This document shows, one piece after another, positions 34,183 through 43,289 of a stretch of DNA of 55,210 nt. The translations under genes were made by a program, and so were the position numbers. Origin of the DNA: Acidobacteriota bacterium. GTDB taxonomy: Bacteria > Acidobacteriota > Vicinamibacteria > Vicinamibacterales > UBA823. The notes beneath the pieces were generated by a model that had not been told where the DNA came from, did no database searches, and saw only the letters and a list, made by a program, of their open reading frames with translations. The DNA lies in assembly GCA_002730735.1 (NCBI GenBank), contig PCAU01000008.1, forward strand, positions 1 through 55,210, read 5' to 3'. Within the stretch, counting starts at the first letter, position 1, and each line of letters opens with the position of its first letter.

Positions 34183-36567
34183 ATGGTGGATTCCTACGAA
34201 ACTATACCAGTCGTCCCACTTCGCGATGTTGTGGTCTTTCCTCACATGATGATGCCGTTCGTCATTGGTCGACCATCATCGACCAGAGCGCTTGAACACG
34301 CTCTGCTGAAGGACAAGCGGATTTTCTTGGCAGCTCAACACGACGCTACAAACGATGACCCGGCACCAAATGATATCTACACCATGGGTTGTGTAGCTAA
34401 CATCGTGCAAAGCCTGAAACTTCCGGACGGTAATGTGAAGGTCCTCGTTGAAGGAGTGGACCGAGCGCGTGCAATGGAGTGGAAGGAAGATAAGGGTTTC
34501 TATCGCGTCGTCATCAAGGTGATCGAAAAGCAGGGCGAGACTGAAGATGACATCGAGAGCACGATGAGCAAAGCAGTCTCTCTCTTCGAACATTACGTCA
34601 AACTTTCGAACACCTTACATTACGATGCAATGGTTGCCGCTGTGCGTGTGGACGACCCAAGTAAGCTAGCAGATACAATCGCCGCCCACCTCCTCGTCGG
34701 TGTTGACGAGAAGCAAAACCTGTTGGAAATCCTTTCGCCAACTGAGCGATTAAACCGGATTGCTGGCATCATCGAGGCTGAAGTCGACAAACTTCAGGTG
34801 GACCGCCGAATCCAATCCCGCGTCAAAAAGCAAATGGAGAAGGCACAGAAGGAGTACTACCTAAACGAGAAGATGCGAGCAATCCAGAAGGAATTGGGTC
34901 GCAAAGAGGACAAAGGAAACGAAATTGATGAGTTAAAGACAAAAATCGAAGAAGCGAAAATGCCTTCGGAAGTTGAAGAGAAGGCCGTCCAAGAACTCAA
35001 ACGTCTTGAGTCGATGCCTCCGATGTCGGCTGAGGCGACAGTGTCACGGAACTATATTGAGTGGCTAATAGCGGTGCCCTGGCACAAGAAATCTCGTGAA
35101 AGTCGAGACCTTAACCGCTCTGAGCAGATTCTGAATGAAGATCATCACGGACTCGATAAGATTAAGGATCGAATCCTAGAATTTCTGGCTGTCAGAACAC
35201 TTGTTAAGAAGCCAAAGGGAACCATTCTTACGCTGACCGGGCCTCCTGGCGTGGGCAAGACCTCACTCGCAAAATCAATCGCTAGAGCCACAAACCGAAA
35301 ATTTGTGCGGCTGTCACTTGGTGGTGTGCGAGACGAAGCTGAAGTCCGCGGCCATCGGCGCACATACATTGGCGCATTCCCGGGCCAAATCATCCAAATG
35401 ATGAAGAAAGCGACCACCCTGAATCCGGTCTTCTTGTTGGATGAAGTTGACAAGATGTCGATGGATTTCCGTGGTGACCCGTCAGCAGCTCTGCTAGAGG
35501 TCCTTGACCCTGAGCAAAACAACACCTTTCTCGACCATTATCTGGATGTCGAGTATGACCTATCGCATGTGATCTTTATATGTACCGCAAACGTTCTACA
35601 CACGGTGCCGCAGGCGTTACGCGACCGAATGGAGGTCCTCCAACTGCCTGGCTATACCGAACTGGAAAAGATCGAAATCGCAAAGCAATTTCTCTCGCCG
35701 AAAGCTATTAAGGCCACCGGCCTTACCACCAAGCAACTGACCTTCACTGATGAGGCCTTCCAGACAATCATCCAACGCTACACCCGTGAGGCTGGTGTCC
35801 GAAGCCTTGAACGGGAGATTTCCTCTGTCTGTCGAAAGGTCGCACGCAAAGTGGTACTTGAAGGTAAGAAGTTCTCCGAAGAGTTCACATCAGAAAAGAT
35901 TACTGAGTACCTGGGGGTACCCCGCTTCCGACCGTCGATGGCTGAAGAGCAAAACGAGGTCGGTGTGGCAACTGGTCTAGCCTGGACAGAGGCCGGAGGA
36001 GAACTGCTGGTAACTGAAGCAATGCTTATGCCTGGACGGGGGCGGCTAACGCTCACCGGCAAGCTGGGTGATGTTATGCAGGAATCTGCGCAGGCGGCAA
36101 TGAGTTACGTTCGCGCAAAAGCGGATGAACTGGGGATTCCAAGTAACTTCCACAGGAAAACCGATGTTCACGTGCACGTACCTGAAGGAGCCATTCCAAA
36201 GGATGGCCCCTCAGCTGGTATTACGCTCGCGACTGCTCTCGTGTCGGCGCTTGCCAACGTAGAGACAAGGCGCGACGTCGCGATGACTGGTGAAATCACA
36301 TTGCGCGGTAAAGTGCTGCCGATCGGCGGCGTTAAAGAAAAGGTGTTAGCTGCCCATCGAGCCGGACTAAAGGACATTATCCTGCCTAAAGACAACGAAA
36401 AGGATTTGGCGGACATCCCTAAAAATGTCACTGACGTGCTCAATATCTACATGGTCGAAACAATGAACGAGGTATTGAAAATCGCCATGAGTCGACCACT
36501 ACAGGCAACTCTGCCAACCGCATCCGAGTCGGCTCCGGCTTCATCGGACGATACGATCACGCACTGA
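34183..36567 (+). CDS. lon: ATP-dependent protease Lon
   Basis: Homohexameric AAA+ protease that degrades misfolded and regulatory proteins. From the ATG at 34183 it has 794 residues: an N-terminal substrate-binding domain, a coiled-coil region ([20 protein letters not shown]), Walker A GPPGVGKT near 353-360 and Walker B in [10 protein letters not shown]. The C-terminal protease domain has Ser677 (KDGPSAGI) and Lys718 (GGVKEKVLA) as the catalytic dyad. A TTG start at 34138, only 6 bp after the clpX stop, would add 15 residues; the ATG is favoured because the family begins near [11 protein letters not shown] and GGAG precedes it by about 11 bp. In the same plus-strand unit as tig-clpP-clpX. 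Confidence 0.96.
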   Translation: MVDSYETIPVVPLRDVVVFPHMMMPFVIGRPSSTRALEHALLKDKRIFLAAQHDATNDDPAPNDIYTMGCVANIVQSLKLPDGNVKVLVEGVDRARAMEWKEDKGFYRVVIKVIEKQGETEDDIESTMSKAVSLFEHYVKLSNTLHYDAMVAAVRVDDPSKLADTIAAHLLVGVDEKQNLLEILSPTERLNRIAGIIEAEVDKLQVDRRIQSRVKKQMEKAQKEYYLNEKMRAIQKELGRKEDKGNEIDELKTKIEEAKMPSEVEEKAVQELKRLESMPPMSAEATVSRNYIEWLIAVPWHKKSRESRDLNRSEQILNEDHHGLDKIKDRILEFLAVRTLVKKPKGTILTLTGPPGVGKTSLAKSIARATNRKFVRLSLGGVRDEAEVRGHRRTYIGAFPGQIIQMMKKATTLNPVFLLDEVDKMSMDFRGDPSAALLEVLDPEQNNTFLDHYLDVEYDLSHVIFICTANVLHTVPQALRDRMEVLQLPGYTELEKIEIAKQFLSPKAIKATGLTTKQLTFTDEAFQTIIQRYTREAGVRSLEREISSVCRKVARKVVLEGKKFSEEFTSEKITEYLGVPRFRPSMAEEQNEVGVATGLAWTEAGGELLVTEAMLMPGRGRLTLTGKLGDVMQESAQAAMSYVRAKADELGIPSNFHRKTDVHVHVPEGAIPKDGPSAGITLATALVSALANVETRRDVAMTGEITLRGKVLPIGGVKEKVLAAHRAGLKDIILPKDNEKDLADIPKNVTDVLNIYMVETMNEVLKIAMSRPLQATLPTASESAPASSDDTITH

Positions 36568-36627
36568 GCCGCGATCGGGTAGCAGAAAACTGGGATACGG
36601 CCAGTCCACTGCCCGGAATATTTAGCC

Positions 36628-37248
36628 GTGAAAATCCTGCAGGTCGATCTGATCTCAAGCACTCCCGGCGCTGCCAGCCTGAGATCTCCAGTCAGATCCC
36701 AGATTGTATTCGTCGGCCGATCCAACGTAGGAAAATCTAGCCTGATAAACGCTCTCATACGCCGCAAACTAGCACGCACAAGCCGTTCGCCTGGCAAGAC
36801 TGATCTCGTCAATATCTACCGAGTACGGCTTGCCGTTACTGCAAATCAAGTTCAGACGATCGATTTTGTCGACCTACCAGGATATGGTTACGCGCGAGGA
36901 GGAACACGACGCGCCGAGTCATTCGCGAAGATTACCGAACATTATTTCAAAGCTGCCAGAGAACCATCAGTCGCTGACGGTTCCGCCATGTTGGCACTTC
37001 ACCTAGTTGACTCTCGGCATTCCGATCTCAAATCCGACCGAGATGCTCACGCCTGGTTGGAGAGCCATGGCCTGACAACGATAACGGTGGGTACCAAAGC
37101 TGATACTGTGCCACGGGCGGAGCACAAACGTGTAGCACAAACGCTTGGTAGCCGTACCGGAGGACGAGTTTTATTATTGTCGGCCAAGAGTGGGGATGGA
37201 CTTAAAGACCTCTGGAAAATGATCATTCAAGCTTCAGACCGCAGGTGA
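36628..37248 (+). CDS. engB: Ribosome biogenesis GTP-binding protein EngB (YsxC/YihA)
   Basis: GTPase required for late assembly of the large ribosomal subunit. The 206-residue protein has G1 GRSNVGKSS near 30, G2 SPGKT, G3 DLPGYGYA, G4 as TKAD in VGTKADTV and G5 SAKSGDG. It starts with GTG at 36628; the ribosome binding site is weak (CGGA), which together with 60 bp after lon suggests moderate expression from the same transcript. The following gene encodes ribosomal protein L31, consistent with a ribosome-related role. Confidence 0.94.
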   Translation: MKILQVDLISSTPGAASLRSPVRSQIVFVGRSNVGKSSLINALIRRKLARTSRSPGKTDLVNIYRVRLAVTANQVQTIDFVDLPGYGYARGGTRRAESFAKITEHYFKAAREPSVADGSAMLALHLVDSRHSDLKSDRDAHAWLESHGLTTITVGTKADTVPRAEHKRVAQTLGSRTGGRVLLLSAKSGDGLKDLWKMIIQASDRR

Positions 37249-37338
37249 TGAAGCACCGGACAAACTGTTGGCGCTAGATCGACACACACGAGTGCGTGAT
37301 ATACTTCTAGCTTCGCTTGTAGTTGGGGAGAACAGACA

Positions 37339-37599
37339 GTGAGGGAAGGCATTCATCCTGAGTATTTTGAGGTCGAAGCGCGGTGCGCTTGCGGTGCCGC
37401 CTGGAAAACTCGGTCGACCAAGAAGGAACTTCATCTTGAAATCTGTTCAAGTTGTCATCCATTCTTCACGGGAAAACAGAAACTGATCGACACTGAAGGA
37501 CGCGTTGAGCGCTTCACCAAGAAGTTCGGTTCTCAGACCGTAGCCTCAGTGAAAGAACAGCTCGAGCGGAGGAAGGCCAAGAAGTCGGCAGAATCTTAG
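37339..37599 (+). CDS. rpmE: 50S ribosomal protein L31, zinc-binding form
   Basis: An 86-residue large-subunit protein. It retains the four cysteines of the zinc-binding (C+) type: Cys16 and Cys18 in RCACG, Cys36 and Cys39 in ICSSCHPF. The family signature [20 protein letters not shown] is intact. GTG start at 37339 with TTGGGGAG 8 bp upstream. The C-terminal tail ([16 protein letters not shown]) is a little longer than in many L31 proteins. The 204 bp after it, before the convergent dehydrogenase gene, show no clear terminator. Confidence 0.95.
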   Translation: MREGIHPEYFEVEARCACGAAWKTRSTKKELHLEICSSCHPFFTGKQKLIDTEGRVERFTKKFGSQTVASVKEQLERRKAKKSAES

Positions 37600-37803
37600 A
37601 ACGTGTCGAGATAGCTTCCCACCATCCCCGGGAATCCACGCACTGCTAGAATCCCACCCGTTCACTTTCGTGACTACGAAATCCCTCGGCAGCGTAGCCT
37701 TTCTCACTCAGAGGACGGGCTAACGAAAAAGTAACGTTCTGGAGAGTATTCCAGTTTGGGAACATCCAGAAAGACGATTTTGGATGTGAAAATCGGAATG
37801 TTG

Positions 37804-38583
37804 CTAGATTAGAGAACGAGACTGGCAGCCATCAACCGGTATACAGGCCCCACTCACCCAACTGGCCCTAGACGAAGCTAAAAAAGCGACTACTTCACCG
37901 ATCTCCTCAGGCCTGCCGAATCGACCAAACGGAAGCTCGTGTTCGATGAATTTTGCTATGCCTTCTGGATCTGCTTGCTGACGGGTGTGCCAAGAACCGC
38001 CAGGAAACAAAATGGAACCAGGAGCCAGGCTCAAAACACGAATCCCCTCGGGGGCCAACTGCTGCGCCATCGACTTACCCAAACTAATTTCGGCTGCCTT
38101 GACAGCATTGTAGGTCATTCTCCCGCCAGATTCGCGGCCCCAAATCGACGTGATCATGATAATGACACTACCCTTACGCTTGCGAAGATGCGGAACCGCA
38201 GCGCGTGACGCACGAATGGCCGGGTACAGAGTGACGTTGAATGCAGCCTGCCAGTCTTCGTCGGTCGCAGCGGTAATGTCGCCTCCACCAGCTTTCCCGA
38301 CGTTATTGACAAGAATATCGAGTCCACCAAATGTTTCAACGGTCTGGTCGACAAGCTCCGAGATGCCGCTGGCCGTCGAGACGTCAACCTGCATAGCCAA
38401 AACGGAGTTAACTCGTCCTGAGACAGCCCTCAACTCATCTTCAGCCTCGGCTAACCGATCGGCATTACGAGCACAGATCGTAACTCGGCACCCTTCTTCG
38501 ATGAGCGCCTTGGCACTCGCAAAACCAAGGCCCTTACTTGAACCAGTGACAATTGCGATCTTGTCGTTTAGTCCGAGATCCAT
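37804..38583 (-). CDS. Short-chain dehydrogenase/reductase (SDR), 3-oxoacyl-ACP reductase-like
   Basis: A classical SDR of 259 residues that reduces or oxidises a carbonyl/alcohol with NAD(P). The cofactor motif is TGSSKGLG near 14-21, NNVG is in the central strand, and the catalytic set is a Ser in TSIWG with Tyr and Lys in YNAVKAAE. Residues after the active site (PGSILFPGGSWH, then FGRFGRPEEIGEVVAFLAS) are usual for FabG-like SDRs. The substrate is not identifiable. It lies after nrdJ on the same strand but behind a hairpin terminator, so it is probably a separate unit. Confidence 0.9.
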   Translation of the reverse strand: MDLGLNDKIAIVTGSSKGLGFASAKALIEEGCRVTICARNADRLAEAEDELRAVSGRVNSVLAMQVDVSTASGISELVDQTVETFGGLDILVNNVGKAGGGDITAATDEDWQAAFNVTLYPAIRASRAAVPHLRKRKGSVIIMITSIWGRESGGRMTYNAVKAAEISLGKSMAQQLAPEGIRVLSLAPGSILFPGGSWHTRQQADPEGIAKFIEHELPFGRFGRPEEIGEVVAFLASSRASWVSGACIPVDGCQSRSLI

Positions 38584-38645
38584 CCCATTCCTATCTTGCC
38601 CAAGGCGAAAAACTCAGGGCGAAAAGCGCAGAGGGACGTACAAGC

Positions 38646-38679
38646 GAACGGGCCGTTGCCCACCAGCAACGACCCGTTC
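38646..38679 (-). terminator. Probable terminator of nrdJ
   Basis: On the minus strand GAACGGGTCGTTGC pairs with GCAACGGCCCGTTC over 14 bp (one G-T pair) around a 6-nt loop, 20 bp after the nrdJ stop. The tail is only moderately T-rich, so efficiency is uncertain. Confidence 0.6.
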
Positions 38680-38698
38680 CAATTGGTGCTCCGCGAAC

Positions 38699-41491
38699 CT
38701 ATGCGCAGCCACTCGTCGTGCCGCAATTATTACATTTGTAGCAACTACCGCTGCGCATCATAATCTCACCGCACGTCGAACACGGCGGCGCATCTTCATG
38801 GTTTTGGATAGCAGCGAACGAGGCTGTGACTCGTTCAACCGAGCCGTTACCATTGCCCGCTGTCTGATCGAGCGGCAATTTGGGTTCCTCGACCGGCAAC
38901 CCTTCTGGCGCAATCGGCTGGTTGACGCCAGCCTCAAACTGCGCCTCGCTCGAGAGAAACTTTGTCGCCATCCAACGAAAAATGTAATCGACGATCGACT
39001 TCGCGAACCGCACTTCCGCATTCTTCGTCATGCCCGACGGCTCAAACCGCACGTGTGTAAACTTGTCGACCAACACCTGCAATGGAACGCCGTATTGCAG
39101 TGCATAGGACACCGCCTGCGCGAACGCATCAGCGAACCCTGAGATCGTTGACCCTTCCTTTGCCATAACCAGAAATATTTCTCCCGGCGAACCATCTTCG
39201 AACAATCCAATCGTGATGTAGCCCTCGTGACCGGCAATTTCAAACTTATGGGTAATCGCTTGACGTTCATCGTGTAGTCGACGGCGGACCGGTTGGCCAA
39301 CGAGGCCTTCTACTACTCCGATCATCCCGGTCTTAGCATCACGCGACGTGTTGAGAGGTTGAGTCCGTTTACTGCCATCACGGTAGATCGACACTGCCTT
39401 AGTACCTAGCCGCCACGAATCAACATAGGCCTTCTGAATCTCCTCAGCTGTCGCCTCCTTCGGCACGTTAACAGTTTTTGAGATAGCACCTGAAATAAAT
39501 GGCTGAGTGGCACCGATCATCCTGACATGTCCCATATAGTGAATCGACCGTTCACCTTGTGCAGGTTTAAAAGCACAGTCAAAAACCGGAACATCCTTAT
39601 CCTTCAGATGCGGGGCTCCCTCGATTGTCTCGTGCTCATCAATATGAGCAATGATCTCGTCAACTTCTGACGACGAATAGCCCAGACGGTCCAGCGCCAT
39701 CGGTACCGTATGGTTGACAATCTTCATCATGCCACCACCAACAAGCTTCTTATACTTGACAAGCGCGATGTCGGGTTCAACACCAGTCGTATCGCAATCC
39801 ATCATGAACCCGATCGTGCCAGTTGGAGCCAGCACGGTTGCCTGAGCGTTACGGTAGCCATATTCTTCACCCAAATCGACCGCGTCGTTCCACGACTGCT
39901 TGGCCGCAGCGTAAAGCTCACTCGGTACGTTTGTCCGGTCGATATCCTTCAGTGCCGTGCGATGCTTCCGCATGACTCGCAGGAACGGCTCCTCGTTCTT
40001 TTCGTAACCATCAAACGAACCGCCGTGGTCACGAGCAATCCGTGCCGACTGCGCGTAGGCTTCGCCGGTCATCAGCGCCGTAATCGCGGCTGAATAGTCT
40101 CGGCCTGCCTGGCTGTCATAAGGCAATCCTCTGGACATTAGGAGCGCGCCCAGGTTGGCATAACCCAATCCGAGGGGACGGTAGTCGCGACTGTTCCGCT
40201 CAATCGCCTTCGTTGGATAGCTTGCGCAGTCAACGATGATTTCCTGCGCCGTGAGCAGAGTACGCACCGCCGCCGTAAACGACGCGTGGTCAAAGTCACG
40301 CGCCTCATCAACAAAGGTCATTAGATTCAACGAGGCCAAATTACAAGCTGAATCGTCAAGGAACATATATTCCGAACACGGGTTGGAAGCATTGATTGGA
40401 GCAGTGTTCGGACACGTGTGCCAGTCATTAATTGTCGAGTCGAACTGCATTCCAGGATCACCGCATACATGAGTCGCTTCGGCAATCTGCTGCATCAAGT
40501 CTCGCGCCTCATAGGTGTCCATAACTCGACCATCACTCACAGCATGCGTCTGCCACGCACCGTCATCCAGCACCGCGCGCATAAATTCGTCGGTCACGCG
40601 AACACTGTTGTTTGAATTTTGAAAAAATACTGAAGCATAGGCCGGTCCGGTAAACGAGCCATCGTAGCCAGCGTCAATGAGCGCCCAAGCCTTGTGCTCT
40701 TCTTCAACTTTGCAGTTAATAAATGCTTCAATATCAGGATGCTCAGCATTTAAGACCACCATCTTCGCAGCCCGGCGGGTCTTACCACCTGACTTAATGA
40801 CACCGGCAAATGCATCGTAGCCTTTCATAAACGAAACCGGTCCAGACGCCGTGCCGCCACCCGCCAACGCTTCTTGGGACGAGCGGATGGAAGAAAGATT
40901 TGAGCCCGTGCCAGAGCCAAACTTGAACAACATCCCCTCGGTCTTGGCCAAGGTCAAAATGGAGTCCATGGTGTCCTGCACAGAATTGATAAAGCAGGCT
41001 GAACATTGCGGTGCCTTTTCAAAGCCGCAGTTAAACCAAACGGGGCTGTTAAACGCTGCTCGTTGGTTCACGAGAAGATACTTTAGGTCGTCGCTGAAGG
41101 CTTGCAGGTCACCGGGACTTGCAAAATATTTTTTTTCACGCGCCCATTCAGTGATCGTTTCAACTACGCGGCCAATGAGCTGCTTGACGCTGCGCTCACG
41201 CCCGTCTGTTCCTAGTTGGCCACGAAAGTATTTTGAGACAACGATGTTTGTCGCCTGCTGTGACCAGTCCTTCGGAATCTCAACGTCATGCTGTTCAAAG
41301 ACGTTCTCGCCTCGCTCATTACCGATTACGGCAGAGCGCGTTTCCCATTCGATTTCGTCGAACGGATCGACACCGTCCCGAGTGAAGAACCGCTGAAATT
41401 CCAGTCCGGACGCTGCCGACTTGGAGCGCCGCGTCGACTCCGGCAAGCCATCTTGAGTCGTTTGTGGTTGCTGCGCTGCGCCTCTGTCCAT
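38699..41491 (-). CDS. nrdJ: Adenosylcobalamin-dependent (class II) ribonucleotide reductase NrdJ
   Basis: Reduces ribonucleotides to deoxyribonucleotides using adenosylcobalamin as radical source; it works with or without oxygen. The 930-residue protein has the family's conserved SNPCSEYMFLDDSACNLASL segment with an active-site Cys near 372, the KFGSGTGSNLSSIRSS and GGKTRRAAKMVVL stretches of the catalytic barrel, and LAPTGTIGFMMDCDTTGVEP. The C-terminus ends in a cysteine-rich module (CSTCGEIMMRSGSCYKCNNC) that supplies reducing equivalents and may bind zinc. ATG at 41491 with GAGAGG about 5 bp upstream. It is preceded by a promoter-like element and a structured leader ending in a terminator, which suggests attenuation control. 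No class I or III reductase is in the window. Confidence 0.95.
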   Translation of the reverse strand: MDRGAAQQPQTTQDGLPESTRRSKSAASGLEFQRFFTRDGVDPFDEIEWETRSAVIGNERGENVFEQHDVEIPKDWSQQATNIVVSKYFRGQLGTDGRERSVKQLIGRVVETITEWAREKKYFASPGDLQAFSDDLKYLLVNQRAAFNSPVWFNCGFEKAPQCSACFINSVQDTMDSILTLAKTEGMLFKFGSGTGSNLSSIRSSQEALAGGGTASGPVSFMKGYDAFAGVIKSGGKTRRAAKMVVLNAEHPDIEAFINCKVEEEHKAWALIDAGYDGSFTGPAYASVFFQNSNNSVRVTDEFMRAVLDDGAWQTHAVSDGRVMDTYEARDLMQQIAEATHVCGDPGMQFDSTINDWHTCPNTAPINASNPCSEYMFLDDSACNLASLNLMTFVDEARDFDHASFTAAVRTLLTAQEIIVDCASYPTKAIERNSRDYRPLGLGYANLGALLMSRGLPYDSQAGRDYSAAITALMTGEAYAQSARIARDHGGSFDGYEKNEEPFLRVMRKHRTALKDIDRTNVPSELYAAAKQSWNDAVDLGEEYGYRNAQATVLAPTGTIGFMMDCDTTGVEPDIALVKYKKLVGGGMMKIVNHTVPMALDRLGYSSSEVDEIIAHIDEHETIEGAPHLKDKDVPVFDCAFKPAQGERSIHYMGHVRMIGATQPFISGAISKTVNVPKEATAEEIQKAYVDSWRLGTKAVSIYRDGSKRTQPLNTSRDAKTGMIGVVEGLVGQPVRRRLHDERQAITHKFEIAGHEGYITIGLFEDGSPGEIFLVMAKEGSTISGFADAFAQAVSYALQYGVPLQVLVDKFTHVRFEPSGMTKNAEVRFAKSIVDYIFRWMATKFLSSEAQFEAGVNQPIAPEGLPVEEPKLPLDQTAGNGNGSVERVTASFAAIQNHEDAPPCSTCGEIMMRSGSCYKCNNCGTTSGCA

Positions 41492-41502
41492 ACTTACCTC
41501 TC

Positions 41503-41544
41503 AGAAAACAATCGAGCCCGAGACCTTACCCCAAGGTCCCGGGC
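41503..41544 (-). terminator. Terminator hairpin at the end of the nrdJ leader (possible attenuator)
   Basis: On the minus strand GCCCGGGACCTT (41544-41533) pairs with AAGGTCTCGGGC (41527-41516) with one mismatch around a 5-nt loop. TCGA then TTGTTTTC follow. The T-run touches the nrdJ ribosome binding site (41502-41497), the usual geometry of a transcription attenuator. Confidence 0.65.
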
Positions 41545-41659
41545 CGTCGCAGGATGCTGAAAATAACTCCTTCTACGCCTCTCTGTTGAGCTGCGCCCTT
41601 CGCAGGGCCGAACCGAGAGGCTAGGAACCATCCTCAGCAGGCCTGTTAGATCCTACGGC
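41505..41659 (-). ncRNA. Candidate structured leader RNA upstream of nrdJ
   Basis: Read on the minus strand from 41659, nested pairings form a long rod. GCCGT pairs with ACGGC and AGGAT with ATCCT (closing stem, 3-nt bulge), then GCTGA with TCAGC, then GCCTCTC with GAGAGGC, then GCCCT with AGGGC around a GCGA tetraloop. The apical part has an alternative pairing, CTGCG with CGCAG, which could switch. The structure begins where the -10 element predicts transcription start and ends in the terminator hairpin. It does not contain a recognisable B12-box. It may be a cis-regulatory leader or an independent small RNA. Together with the promoter it fills most of the 41492-41839 gap. Confidence 0.5.
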
Positions 41660-41664
41660 GGTCA

Positions 41665-41693
41665 ACTATGCGTCCTGCTTATCGGTTTGTCAA
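41665..41693 (-). promoter_or_regulatory. Candidate promoter of the nrdJ leader
   Basis: On the minus strand a consensus TTGACA (41693-41688) is followed after exactly 17 bp by CATAGT (41670-41665). Transcription would start near 41658, at the first base of the leader's closing stem. Confidence 0.6.
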
Positions 41694-41839
41694 GCCTCAA
41701 ACTACAAGATATGGGGTAAAGCTTTAGGTCAAACGCAAGATGTTGGTAAAACTGGCCTAATCCTGAATACTTGCAATTCAGATGTACAAGCTCTGTCACG
41801 GTTCTTCCCCGACCGGTCAAGGACTGGTACAGTCAGACC

Positions 41840-42628
41840 GTGTACTTAGATGAGATCGATTCATCCGTCGACCCACCATCCGCAGTTAACCCGGCTGTGC
41901 CCAACACACCTCAGTTGCTCAACCGACAACGCGAAGGTTTGAAAACACGCATCAGGGCTTTCGGTGAGGTAGTACTCTGTTCCGATTTCCCAACACAGCT
42001 GATGTTGATTCAACTGCTCGCATGGATCGGCCTACGCCCGTTACTAAGCGACGGACGACTGTCGTTACTCTACATCGCTACACTCTCGCTCGTGGACGCA
42101 GCAGTATTGATAACGTTGATTCTATGGTTTCTTCGTTGCCACAGTGAATCGGCACGTAGGATTTTTCTTGGGAGTCGGTCGATCGGACGCGAAGTCCGTC
42201 TCGGCGTACTACTCGTTCCTGGCGTGGTCTTGTTCGTACTCCTAACTCTGACTCTCATCCAAAACTTTGCACCGTGGCTCCATAACGTAGAAGAAAATCC
42301 GCTCGAGTCGCTCTTGCAAACACCTCGCGACGCCATTATCTTCGGGTTGGTGGCGATTGTCGCCGGAGGCGTACGCGAAGAACTTCAACGAGCCTTCATC
42401 CTTCACCGGTTCAAAGAACACCTAGGTGGAGCACCGGTCGGCCTCGTGGTCTTCAGTGTCATGTTCGGCTTAGGGCATCTAATACAGGGATGGGACGCAG
42501 CCCTTGTCACCACGATGCTCGGTGTGGTGTGGGGCGTCGTGTTTCTTTCAAGAAGAAGTGTTATCGCGCCGATAGTGAGTCATACTGGCTTCAACGTACT
42601 GGAGATCGTGCGACACTTATCGCAGTGA
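41840..42628 (+). CDS. CPBP-family intramembrane metalloprotease
   Basis: A membrane protease of the CAAX/bacteriocin-processing (Abi) family. About eight hydrophobic segments are seen. The metal-site motifs are EELQRAF after a glycine-rich turn (AGGVREELQRAFILHRF), GLGHLIQG with a conserved His, and SHTGFN near the C-terminus. Substrates of such bacterial proteins are mostly unknown. The start is uncertain: GTG at 41840 gives a 262-residue protein beginning with a polar stretch, and a TTG at 41771 is possible but lacks a ribosome binding site. Its 3' end lies 8 bp from the convergent SurA-like gene. Confidence 0.8.
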   Translation: MYLDEIDSSVDPPSAVNPAVPNTPQLLNRQREGLKTRIRAFGEVVLCSDFPTQLMLIQLLAWIGLRPLLSDGRLSLLYIATLSLVDAAVLITLILWFLRCHSESARRIFLGSRSIGREVRLGVLLVPGVVLFVLLTLTLIQNFAPWLHNVEENPLESLLQTPRDAIIFGLVAIVAGGVREELQRAFILHRFKEHLGGAPVGLVVFSVMFGLGHLIQGWDAALVTTMLGVVWGVVFLSRRSVIAPIVSHTGFNVLEIVRHLSQ

Positions 42629-42636
42629 AGCAGTTC

Positions 42637-43287
42637 CTACCCTTCCTCGTCTAGACGGGTCACCTTTACACGGAGAGACAGCCTCGTGATCCAATCGGCA
42701 ATGAGCGCTCCTTGGCGCTCCTCCTGTAAATCCCGCCGCACCTGATCGCGAATCCGATCGAAGGGCTGTCTCTCCCCGCCTACCGAATAATGGTTTATCT
42801 GCCTGCGATAATACTGTGCCAATTCAGCCTCTGTTGGTTGGACCATCGATCCGAATCGCTGTTCAAGATAGTTCTCGACCCGCCAACCCTTAAGCAGTAC
42901 GCGCGCCAAGCCTGTCTCGGTCATACCAACCTCTGCAAGCGCGTGCAGAAACGCTTCGTGCGTTGGGAAGCTACTGCGCAAGTCGTCGAGCTTGGCCTTA
43001 ATAACACCGACTCTTGGTTCGGGAACAATAAACCGGTTTACTTCTGCGAGGATTAAAGCTCGGTCGATCAACCGCGTGAGCACATCAGTTTCGTTGCGAG
43101 CATCTGGTATCAAACCAAACGTAGTGACAGCCCGCACATCGGATAGCATAATGACGTCACTGCCGACCACTGCAATCACCCGATCAATAATGTCGGTTCG
43201 CGCATGCAACATGATGGCGGAAGCGACCCATATGAACACAGCAAACCGACACACCGCCTGAAATCGTCGCAAGCCTTTGTATTTCAT
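42637..43287 (-). CDS. SurA N-terminal-domain-like periplasmic chaperone, without PPIase domains
   Basis: A 216-residue exported protein. After a signal or anchor (FAVFIWVASAIMLHA) it begins IIDRVIAVVGSDVIMLSDVR, the hallmark of SurA/PpiD N-terminal chaperone domains, then continues with helices (TRLIDRALILAEVNRFIV) that end near QPTEAELAQYYRR. The parvulin isomerase domains of SurA are absent, so it should be a chaperone only. The start codon is 2 bp after the stop of the Omp85 gene and has almost no ribosome binding site, implying translational coupling. It probably escorts outer-membrane proteins to the adjoining Omp85 protein (inference from context). Confidence 0.82.
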   Translation of the reverse strand: MKYKGLRRFQAVCRFAVFIWVASAIMLHARTDIIDRVIAVVGSDVIMLSDVRAVTTFGLIPDARNETDVLTRLIDRALILAEVNRFIVPEPRVGVIKAKLDDLRSSFPTHEAFLHALAEVGMTETGLARVLLKGWRVENYLEQRFGSMVQPTEAELAQYYRRQINHYSVGGERQPFDRIRDQVRRDLQEERQGALIADWITRLSLRVKVTRLDEEG

Positions 43288-43289
43288 CT

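Noticed and set aside
41492-41700. Classical cobalamin riboswitch upstream of nrdJ
   Set aside because: No B12-box or characteristic conserved core could be recognised on the minus strand; I report only an unclassified structured leader.
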